Assembly (NCBI RefSeq): GCF_033568475.1
Contig: NC_133123.1
Span: 159,603,753 to 159,667,752, forward strand
DNA length: 64,000 nt
Reading direction: 5' to 3'
DNA from: Henckelia pumila
Lineage: Eukaryota; Streptophyta; Magnoliopsida; Lamiales; Gesneriaceae
Shown here: positions 12,101 through 21,112 of the stretch, piece by piece
How the letters are laid out: every line of letters begins with the position of its first letter
Position numbering within the stretch: position 1 is the first letter of the stretch
The notes under the pieces: generated by a model
The model's input: only the letters and a program-made list of their open reading frames with translations
Told to the model about the DNA's origin: nothing
Databases searched by the model: none
Translations under genes and position numbers: made by a program

Positions 12101-12639
12101 TTTTTAAACTTTGTTCTAACAACTTATTTATTCTTGTAGTCATGATGTTCCAAGACTAATTTTAATCCATCACTCTTTTGCGACAATGTAGCATAATTGA
12201 GTGCTGCATAAGCCCCATTTTTCCTATCACTCTGTAGGCTGTATGGACCGTTACAATCTTCGCTTATCTGTCCTATGAATCCTATAACAACCAAAAGGAA
12301 TCTCAAGCACTTGCTATAGGGTCTAGATTATGACTACAACCTCAGCATATGGCCTGATACTATGCTTTACATTCGACTGATCATCCTTAATAGTTAAAAA
12401 GTTGCCAACTATTAAATCTGGTTTTACAGCAACATTGGTCTCTCAAAAGTGAAAGCAACCAAGTAATGAAGTCACTTGTGTTGTCAACCGTTTACATTAT
12501 TAACAGTATATTTTTATTTTATCCAGTGGAATCACATAACAAATATGGACAAAGAACAGCCATTATATGCCGAAAAAATGGTCCCACTCCAAAAAAATAT
12601 CCTCGTGTTCCAGGCACACCATCCAGGGCACCATTGTGA
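9198..12639 (+). CDS. RSMG: 16S rRNA (guanine-N7) methyltransferase RsmG/GidB, plastid-type
   Basis: Seven exons: 9198-9431, 9587-9779, 9902-10011, 11416-11494, 11583-11650, 11913-11979, 12527-12639, giving 287 residues in frame to a TGA. The family methylates N7 of G527 (E. coli numbering) in 16S rRNA using S-adenosylmethionine. Residues 1-60 have few acidic residues and are Ser/Ala-rich, as expected for an organelle transit peptide; plastid import is inferred. The core shows LLQWNEKMNLTAVRD, the SAM loop VVDVGSGAGLPG (about 124-132), LLESMNKRCVFLEHV, AVARAVAEMRVL and FLAAKGHDP. It ends with the plant-typical tail PTPKKYPRVPGTPSRAPL. ATG 9198 opens an ATGATGATG run, so the exact start is uncertain by two codons. 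Intron 3 (1.4 kb) carries a transposon and a 32-bp duplication. Intron 6 begins with a minisatellite copied from the exon 6 border. Confidence 0.93.
10574..11136. mobile_element. hAT-like non-autonomous element in RSMG intron 3
   Basis: The ends form inverted repeats (CAGGGTTCTAAA... and its counterpart TTTTTAGGATACTG). The sub-terminal arms are packed with CGCCTAGGCG-type palindromic words (10595-10660 and 10990-11125), with an AT-rich core between. Flanking octamers TCTCTAAC and GCTCCAAC match at 6 of 8 positions, suggesting a decayed 8-bp target duplication. It has no coding capacity. Confidence 0.6.
11251..11313. repeat. 32-bp tandem duplication in RSMG intron 3
   Basis: Two adjacent, essentially identical copies of a 32-bp unit beginning ACTTACTATGAGACATTG lie about 100 bp before the exon 4 acceptor. 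Confidence 0.9.
11957..12066. repeat. 29-bp minisatellite spanning the RSMG exon 6 splice donor
   Basis: Units begin with CATGCTTTGG at 11971, 12000 and 12029, with a partial unit at 12058. A diverged partial copy (CTTCTCTCTTGAAAA) inside exon 6 precedes them. The first unit contains the real donor (TTTG|GTACG, GT at 11980). The second carries GC at the same place (12009) and the third again GT (12038). Confidence 0.9.
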
Positions 12640-13716
12640 AGTAGATGCTCAATTTGTATTCTGTGAGTTTTTTCTCGTGTTGTTCGTCAGGCATTATAAT
12701 TTCACATTATACAGGGATTGAATTTTGCTGTTTTGCTATTTAAGTGGGTAACAAACTGGTGTACAGCTTATAAAAGTTTGTGGCTTGTCCCTCCATCGGC
12801 GGCTTGTCCACATTTACTTGCTCTTTCTCGTTTGGCACTCGAATAGTGTGAAACAAATTTAGAACGTCCCAACTTTCCATCCTATCCCACTTGGTAGCAA
12901 TGATAACTTTGATGTGTCAATTTTATCTGTTACATTTGGTTTGGGTATCCTCTTACAATTTTGGCCGATGGCAATGTAATCTCATTTTGCAATTTCTGCA
13001 AGAGTCCCATTTTCACATGAAGGTAATAAACATAATGGTTTTTCTGGTGGATCCCTGAGCTTTATACCTCCTTATGTGTTTGTCTGCTAACACTATCTTT
13101 GTAGTGGACGCAGGTAATGTATACATCTGAGTTACGCTCTCAACGACAATGTCTTTAATTAGGAATTAGGATGTAATTCATGTTGGGAAGGTTAAAAAAA
13201 GAGTTGCAGGCAAACAAACTACATCCATGTGATAGTAATAAGTCTAGATGCAAACATTTGTGTGTCCAAATTTATAAATAGTATGATAGCCGAGAGGGGT
13301 TCCACACCTAGCTAGAGATTTACAGCCTTGAGGACAGATGCCTAAATGGCCAAATTGTATTCATCCCTTTTAGATTATAATTCAATTCATATGCATGCAT
13401 ATATTAGGAAACTATTCCAATTGAATATAACAAAATAATTCAACAAAAACTATTATAATTGTGATCATATCAAATCCAATCTCAGATGATAATCTTAGGT
13501 TATGTTTGGTTAATTTGTAAACAATCAGATCCCATCAAATGTTTGATTGAAAATTTATATATTGATTATGATATTATCCTTCATATCTTATTAACAAGGG
13601 TAAATTTTGTAATCAAGTACCTTATCCCAAGTTTAATTAATCAAAATAGAAATATTATTGTTTATCATTATTATTTAATATTATAATAATCACGCTATTT
13701 TGTCATATTAAATCCT

Positions 13717-13720
13717 CTGT

Positions 13721-13775
<55 letters not shown>
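13717..13775. repeat. (GT)n microsatellite
   Basis: About 59 bp of nearly uninterrupted GT dinucleotides with one early GTTT interruption. Confidence 0.97.
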
Positions 13776-13778
<3 letters not shown>

Positions 13779-16034
13779 ACAAGGTTAAATTTGAAACATG
13801 TTACTGTGTCCAAACTCCAACGGAGAGCATACCACAAAAATTACATGTTCCATCTTTTGTTGAGCAATGCCAAATACTCGTTATGATTGTGCCCGTCAGA
13901 GGACAGGCAAATGAAACTAGCTACATAAAACATTAAAAATATATGAAAACTTTTTTTTTTTACAATACAAGTGACAAAAATTTTTTTAAAAAACATAAAT
14001 TTTTATTTACTACTGTGATGCCATGATTAATTTTGAATATTGAAATAATGGAGAGGCAGCAAACATAGCATAGGATTCACATGCTTCATTCATAGGGCCT
14101 ACATAAACAGACAAATGCCCATAGGCATAGAAGTCTAATTAAATTCTCTTAGTTGTGAACACAAATATCACTTAGGTGAGAAATTTTCAATTAAGTTGTA
14201 ATAAGTTATATAATAAATTTATAAAAAAAAAAAATTAGTGACATCAAATTTGATTCCAGGTTTCCAACATATGTTCACTTTTGAGTTCTAACCATAGCGT
14301 TCATAATCATTTCTTATAACTACCGTATTGTGTGGTTTGTTTCGAAGCTATATGCAATTGCTTCATTTTTGTGTAAACTTTGATTGTCCAAAAGTATCTT
14401 CACAGTCATGATCTTCGATATAAGGCGAAAGAAAATTGAAAACCCAAGTTGCTTAATGTTACTGCTTGCTGAACTTGGAATATAAGATAAGATATTTATC
14501 TAACTTCTTCATGATATTGGATTTTAAGGCAAATCATTAAGCCTTCAACTTGTTGAACACTCCGTAAAAATATTGAACATGCTAGTTCTGCTCCTTATTT
14601 ACGTCATGTGGGGGTGCTGAATTATTTTCTCATGAGAGTGAACAAAGGGAGATATGTTTTTGGAATAGCTTGTAATCTAGTTGTCTTGACTGATTTCTGT
14701 CATTATTAGGAACATGGATTCTATAACTGAAATTTCCTGCGCTTAGATATAGAAAGATTTTAAAAAGCAGTTCAAGTGACTATAATATATATTAAGTCGA
14801 TGTCCAGTAGTTATATCAGGTGGAAAAGATGAATGCTTTTTGCCAAGAAAAGAAAAAGATGAAGGTTAAAATTGCACCATAATTCTATAACTTTCTTGCC
14901 TATATCTCCTTTTTTGCTAAAATTAGTGTATTATTGTGATCTACTTTTTGAAATGGGCTTTTGGGTCTGCCCAAATTTTACTTTAGCCTTGCACAAATTG
15001 GCTTTCTTCTCTCTTTATGATCACTTGTGAACTTCATACTATTCATGTAAGAAAAGTGATCTTCCATTATCACTTTAGAAGTTATAGAAGCAGAGTTGAT
15101 TAATTGATTATTTGCTTTCTTAGGGAGACGTTTGCAAAAGATTATATTTTTGTAGAAGTGATTAAATTTATAAATTATGAAAAAGTGGGGAAAAATCGGA
15201 AATGTTTAGTGTTTGATAATAAGCTGAATTTTTTTTGAGATGGAGTCTTTGATAAATAAATGGTCGTCGTACTATATTTTTAATAAAATAACAAAAAAAA
15301 TGTTATTAGAGAACACATCTCTCTCTTCATTTATTCGAATTAATGTATATAGTAATTTTGGATTAGACAAAAATATTGGGATCGGATAAGAGTGTGAGAA
15401 GAATTTCTATTTATTTACCAAAATATCGCAATCACTTTTGAAGAATCGAAAAGGTTTGAAATTTTGATTAAATTTAGCAGAAGTAGACGCAAAATATGCG
15501 ATTAAGAAACACCAAAAACATTTTTTTATGTGAAAACTGAATAATTGCTTTTTTTAAGTGATTGCAAATGCTTCCTTAGTACTTTGATTAGCTTAAGATA
15601 GTTCCAAGCAGGGGTTCGAAACTTTTGGTGGTTGCAATTATTTGTTCTAGACTTTGGAAACATTATTCTTAGTTTTAGGGTTTATTTAGATGTTTGTGTG
15701 TAATTAGGAAATGCTATTTAAATACTTTAGTGCATGTTTAAGTTTAGTGGAATCTTTTCCCAAGGTTGTGTCTATGTTCATAGTTTTTGTTGAGAACATT
15801 GTAAATGTTATTTAGCGCGAGTGTTTAGATATATGTATCCATTAAAGTTCATATAGATAATGTAAGCCTACTTTTTGAGACATCCGCATTTTGGGGTGAC
15901 TGGAACCTATGACTTGAGTCCTGGAAAACCAACTGCTTTCTTGAATAATTGGTTGCGTACATAATTACATTCCAGACTTAAACTTACTCCTAAATATACG
16001 GTGTTTATATTCAATCAATTATAACTACATAGGT

Positions 16035-16216
16035 CATAGGATGGGTTATTCTATGCTACATCGGAAGTGTTTCACCCCTAATTCAACACCATTAAATCAT
16101 GTGGGTCCCTTGTATTTTTATGAAAATTGACATGTGTGTGGATGATCCAATGACTAATATTTGACCACATCATGGGGGAAAGTACTTCAGGTGTAGCATA
16201 AAATAATCCGTCTTAG
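16035..16216. mobile_element. Small MITE-like inverted-repeat element (about 180 bp)
   Basis: The left arm GGGTTATTCTATGCTACA (near 16042) is matched in reverse by TGTAGCATAAAATAATCC (near 16192), with further pairing of GGAAG and CTTCA inside and of ATAGGAT and TTAGGAT outside. It has no coding capacity. A target duplication was not resolved, so the superfamily is unknown. Confidence 0.5.
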
Positions 16217-16678
16217 GATAGGCCTAGCTAGAAAGCTGGTGGTTCACTTTTAATTTATGAACTAAATCATAGTTTGGTTATTTTTTTGTGAACTATACGC
16301 ATAGTTTGGCTACATTCAAACGTCGAACGTGATCCAAATAAAATAAAATCCTCCTATTGCTTCATGGTTAACTGTGCTTTTAGCCAAAATGTATGCCCCT
16401 TGCACAGTTTAAACACTCTTTTTTCCTGTCTATAAGGAAATTGCAGTTTAAATAGCACCTCCCTAATTCTTGGTTGGAATTAGAGAATAAAAAGTTTATA
16501 ACTATTGCTGTTTCGAAGTTGCAATTGCATACTGATAAGTGTAGAGGGGAGAAACTCTTCCTGCGGAACAACACAGAGGAAGCTACTATGATAAAAATGT
16601 CTCGAAAAACAAAATCTGGAAAACCCTGAAACACAGGAGTGTTTTCTTGTAATTACACTTTAAAAAATCTATCAGTAC

Positions 16679-17932
16679 TTATGCCGGGGGTAGAAAAATC
16701 TGCCACACCTTGATGTCGAAATCCAGACTTGCACTATAAAGAAGATATGTTGATGTTGTTTCTGATGATGTAGGATCAAATGCCACAGTAATGCACTTGA
16801 CTGGCCCTTTGTGGCCTTCAAGAACCGCTACACAAGAGTATGATTTCTCAGCCCCCCTCCAAATCCTCACCGTGTTGTCGGCGGAACCACTACACACTAG
16901 ATCCGATACAGTAGCCAGACACAATATGGACTTAGTGTGCCCCCTCAGTGCCCCTATTGCCGCCATGTAGCCGCTGCCAGCCGCCGTTTTTGTCCAAACT
17001 AGGATTGATCTATCACCAGCTCCGGAGTACAGTGTTGATCCATCTCTGCTTAGTGCAAGTGCATTCACCCCAGACTTGTGTTTCTCTAGTGTAGCCACTA
17101 GGTAATGCTTCTTATTATCACCTGGACTAGTACTACTCTGTTTCCAAACTTTGATCTTCTTGTCTGATGATCCCGTGTAAATATGGTCGTCGATCGATGT
17201 GATGATGGTGTTTATTGCATCATCATGTGCTTTGGCTATTGATTCCAGGCACTTGAAATCCGCTGTCCTCCAGATTTTCAGTGTTCGGTCCCAAGAAACT
17301 GAGTATAGTGAGGATCCATCTCTTGATATGGCTAGCCCCGAAACTGTGTCGACATGATGGACCCATGTGCATGTCTTGTGCCTTCTTACTTGGACATGGT
17401 TCTTGGGCAGGAAAATTTTGAGGGCACGGTCACTTAGTGTTGGGAGTGTGGCTACATGTGTGAACTTGTGGCGATCGTTATCGAGGTTATCGATTTTCCA
17501 TACTCGGATTTTGTGATCTTGATGAGCACTGATGATGATTTTATCTTCTGATGCTACTAGAGCTTTAACCGCACCTTTTCCTGCCACAACCATGTTATGA
17601 TCATCAGTGATCAGATTCTCAAAGTCGTCTTCCGTCATAGACCTTAGAGAATCGTGTTTCCATAACCGAATTTCTCTGTCCGAAGAGCCGGTGAACAAGA
17701 ATCCTCCGGAAAGAAGAAGGGATGACGTATAGGAGTTTCGTCCCTTAAGAGTCGCCACACATCGATGGTGCATGGTTAGGACGTGACATTGGTGTTGGGG
17801 CGACGCTGCAAGGGACGGAACAGAGGCGAAGCTCAGCTGGGAATCTAAGAAACTTGTCTCCTGTGATAATGGATTGCTGGAAAAGACATAGGAATCATTT
17901 CTTGAGGTACAAGTTTGGTCACATGGCTTCAT
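16679..17932 (-). CDS. JINGUBANG-like WD40 repeat protein, single exon
   Basis: An intronless 417-residue frame. After a Ser-rich N-terminus of about 50 residues come seven WD40 blades. Visible blades include LFTGSSDREIRLWKHDS, IISAHQDHKIRVWKID, LYSVSWDRTLKIWRTAD, IYTGSSDKKIKVWKQ, LYSGAGDRSILVWTK, VCSGSADNTVRIWRG and LLYSASLDFDIKVWQIF. The inserted TLPTLSDRALKIFLPKNHV segment is typical of the plant JINGUBANG group, whose Arabidopsis founder restrains pollen germination. The protein should form a seven-blade propeller acting as a protein-binding scaffold, with no enzymatic residues. ATG 17932 is the first in frame and gives the usual start. A TATA-like stretch lies at 17962-17975. Which paralogue of the small plant family this is cannot be told. 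Confidence 0.92.
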   Translation of the reverse strand: MKPCDQTCTSRNDSYVFSSNPLSQETSFLDSQLSFASVPSLAASPQHQCHVLTMHHRCVATLKGRNSYTSSLLLSGGFLFTGSSDREIRLWKHDSLRSMTEDDFENLITDDHNMVVAGKGAVKALVASEDKIIISAHQDHKIRVWKIDNLDNDRHKFTHVATLPTLSDRALKIFLPKNHVQVRRHKTCTWVHHVDTVSGLAISRDGSSLYSVSWDRTLKIWRTADFKCLESIAKAHDDAINTIITSIDDHIYTGSSDKKIKVWKQSSTSPGDNKKHYLVATLEKHKSGVNALALSRDGSTLYSGAGDRSILVWTKTAAGSGYMAAIGALRGHTKSILCLATVSDLVCSGSADNTVRIWRGAEKSYSCVAVLEGHKGPVKCITVAFDPTSSETTSTYLLYSASLDFDIKVWQIFLPPA

Positions 17933-17961
17933 TTCTCTGTGGGAAGAAACATGGAGAAATA

Positions 17962-17975
17962 GATAAATATATAGG
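17962..17975 (-). promoter_or_regulatory. TATA-like element upstream of the WD40 gene
   Basis: On the minus strand it reads CTATATATTTATCT, 30 bp before the start codon. If used, the 5' leader would be only about 10 nt, so either the leader is very short or this is a chance AT tract. Confidence 0.35.
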
Positions 17976-18983
17976 GATTGGAGTTGTACTTAATGGAGTG
18001 AAAGCTGTTTGAGTAGCATGTGTTTTTAGAGTAAAGGTGGCCCCGTTTTTGATAGAGAGTGTGGGGCATTATCACAATTCACAAAACTACGAGTTCAGAT
18101 ATAAATATAATTTACGTGTACGGTAAACAAATTTTTACATGAGATCAAACCCTTGTTTGCCACCCTTATTTCTATGGATAACAAAATAATTGATTCTAGT
18201 TAATTTATATGAAAATTTACGTCGCACGAGTCTCCTGTATGAAACACGAACAGCTATTCGAGTCGTACTTGATAAAATGGCTTTGTGTCGTGTTAGATGG
18301 TAATTGATTCAGTAAATTAATTACTTCAGATATATAAAATAAAACTAACAAAATGAGATATCAAGATTGATAGAGAATATTCTTCCCTTGTCGATATCTA
18401 CTATTCTACTCTGGGTTTTTAGAAAAAGAATTGATCATTTTTCTTCTCTGCATTTCCTAAATAGAAAACTCCAATGAACCAAAAAATTCCCAACAAAGAA
18501 TTTTTTTCATTAATTCTCAAATATCCCAACCAAGAGTTTTCTTATTCACGACAGCAAATTTTTAGTATAAAATTCGAAACTCAAAAATTCATAAACATCG
18601 TAACAATATTATTGCTGCTAAATATTTTGACATAATTTTAGAGTTGTCGAACTATGGTTAGTATTTTACGATTTTCTTGCTCAAATATTCCGATTCAAAC
18701 CACAAATCATGCAATAGGACCGGGGTTAAGTTGGGTTAGGATCACGCCATTTTCCGGTAGTTTTCTGGCGTCACTTGACCGTAAATTGGAACAGGGAAGG
18801 GCTGGAATCTGGATGAGAATGGGGTTGTGGCCTTGTGGGAGTGAAAAAGCAAAGAGTGAAAAAGTAACAATTTGTTTTCAAACTACCAATTTTTAGCCTT
18901 GGCTGAGAAAAAAAATTTAATTAAAGACTACTATATTTTAGCATGGGATAAAAAAATAATATAAAACTGAAAAAACAGAAAAA

Positions 18984-19018
<35 letters not shown>

Positions 19019-19386
19019 ATGCATGAATGAATAGGCCCTTGTCTCCGCCCCTAATAAATTATTTAAGTTATATTCAATTCGTTACGTTATTTTAGTGTAA
19101 CATTAGCTTTAAAATGTAATTTCTACATCAAATATCAAATCATTTCCAATTCATCAACTCTCAACTCTACGCTAAAAAAAATATTCTTGAAATATTTCCT
19201 TTTATTTTATTTACAACAAATAATTTACCCCATAAAAAAATAGTTATTAACACTTTAATTAAAATATCACCACTTTAACTTTATCTTTAATTAATTTCTA
19301 TATTGTAATTTAAAAACCAATTAAATTTCTTTAAATATTACTTTAAATCAAATTTGAAGATTACATCGTATGTATAATTCTTATAG
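17976..19386. other. AT-rich spacer upstream of the WD40 gene
   Basis: No exon or RNA gene was seen. A short GC-richer island at 18700-18850 has no recognisable product. An (AAT)n microsatellite occupies about 18985-19016. Confidence 0.6.
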
Positions 19387-19614
19387 TTTATTAAAGGAAA
19401 AATAAGTTTTTTAGTTCAATAACTTTACTTCCTTTGAATTTTGGTCCATTAACTTTTTCGATATGAGGTTTGGTACACTAACTTTGCAATTTCATTGTTT
19501 TTTGGTCCAACTGCATACGTGTCGGCTTTTGATTGATCCACGTTATCATTTTGGATCAATCAAAAGTTGACACATATGAAGTTGGATCAAAAAACAATGA
19601 AATTGCAAAGTTAG

Positions 19615-20942
19615 TGTTGGGATCGGTTCAGAGGGTAGAGGGGGGGGTGAATACACTCTGAAACTTTTCTTCTTCTTCTTTAAAATGATCAAGTGAGGTT
19701 TAGTTCACTTAATCAGTTTTCTCAACTTCTAAAACGTTTTGAACAACTTAAATAGTGCGGAAAAAGTTCAGAGGTTTTAGTGATGCAAAGTTTATAATGC
19801 AATGTATGAGCAGGATGTGAGATAAGTGGCAGTAAATGCTAAAGCACGATTTTATGGAAGTTCGAAGGCTTAATCCTTCTACGTCTCCCCTTCTTCCACT
19901 TAGGAAGGAATTCACTAGAAGACTTTGGTTATTACAACGTCTTGTAATACACCCACTTCAGACTTAGGACTTATCCAATGCCTAATCCGAAACTCCTAGA
20001 TTTACACAGATAAGATTCTCAGTTCTTATCAGACTGGTGGAAGCTTTCAGAGCAGCTTCAAGTCTCTTCAACACTGAGTATAGTTGAGTTGAGCTTCTCA
20101 GACTGCAGAGCGGTCGAGAGGCTTGAAAACCCTAGGATGATCCTTGACGATCAGATATGTGAACTGTAGGCGAGGGTTTATTTGAGCAGCAGATGAATGA
20201 TCTTGTAAGTGTGCTCAAGTATATCAGATGAGGACTTCTGATATTAGTCAAGTGATTGAAATTTTTCTGAGTTGCTTGTCTCTCTTCGTTGTCTCGTATC
20301 ACTTCTTATTGTTGTTTGAGCAATCTTCCCTTTATATAGGTCAATCATCAACGTCTTTATTTTGAACGTTCTGATGCTGCATTGAATGCACATTTAATGC
20401 TCATAAATGCATTGATGATTCTGCATGAGGATCGTACACTGCAGACAACTTCCAGGGTCCAAAACTGGAATAAACGGTCGAATGCTTTATCTGCAGTCAT
20501 TCTGTGTTTTTGCCATTTTGGTACAACCTGTTGTCTTGATTTGCAGGAGTCAACAAATCTTCTGAAACGCCGGTTCTGCTTTTAATAAAAGATCCTGCAA
20601 AGAACATCTTGTCACAGGTACTTGTCTCGAGATATCTAGATAGGCAGTTGGCATTCTACCGGTAGAGATATTTGTCCTCTGCTGGTTTGAATAACCAGTC
20701 GATAAGCTTGTGACTTCAACCGGTCGAGAGATAAAGGCGGTTGACAAGCTTCCGGTAGATAGATTTATCCTCCGCTGGTTTTGATAGCCAGTTGATAGGC
20801 TTGTGACTTCAGCCGGTCGAGAGCAAAGGCGGTTGACAAGCTTTCGGTAGAAGTTGTAGTAGGTTCCTGAAATACAATGGTTGGCAGCACATTCCTATAC
20901 AATGAGTTGTTGTTTGTTATCACCAAAATATCGGATTCAACA
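19615..20942 (-). repeat. 3' LTR of the copia element
   Basis: A 1328 bp LTR with ends TGTTGGGATC and GATTCAACA. A minus-strand TATA box (CCTATATAAAG) lies near 20331-20340. A two-copy tandem repeat of about 93 bp (20659-20850) lies in what should be U3. Four CGGTCGA heptamers are present. Confidence 0.97.
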
Positions 20943-20957
20943 ATTTCCCCCTTTTTG
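20943..20957 (-). other. Polypurine tract of the copia element
   Basis: On the minus strand the tract AAAAAGGGGGAAAT abuts the first base of the 3' LTR. This is the usual plus-strand primer site. Confidence 0.85.
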
Positions 20958-21112
20958 GTGATGACAAAACTTAAGTGCTCCAAGAACAATATGAAAGCAT
21001 TAAAATGAACTTCATTGAGAGAATGAATTTCATTAAGTACAATAAGCATTTTTATTACACCTACAGAAAAAAATAAGATGCGGCTGCGATAAGTAAAGAA
21101 GAGATAAGTTGT

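Larger units (their letters stand above)
12640..16678. other. Gene-free spacer between RSMG and the WD40 gene
   Basis: AT-rich sequence with no supported exon. It holds a (GT)n microsatellite (13717-13775) and a small inverted-repeat element (16035-16216), both listed separately. A weakly matched pair of ends near 15118 and 15577 may mark a decayed MITE. The last 300 bp are the presumed 3' flank of the minus-strand WD40 gene. A short minus-strand open frame at 16380-16634 has no recognisable features. Confidence 0.6.

Noticed and set aside
13721-13936. Open frame starting with a Cys-Val run
   Set aside because: The run is the translated GT microsatellite, and the rest has no exon signals or family.
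15118-15577. Possible MITE with TTAGGGAGACGTTTGCAA-like ends
   Set aside because: The two ends match weakly and no target duplication could be set.
16380-16634. Minus-strand open frame of 84 codons
   Set aside because: No start context, homology or splicing link to the WD40 gene; likely 3' flank.
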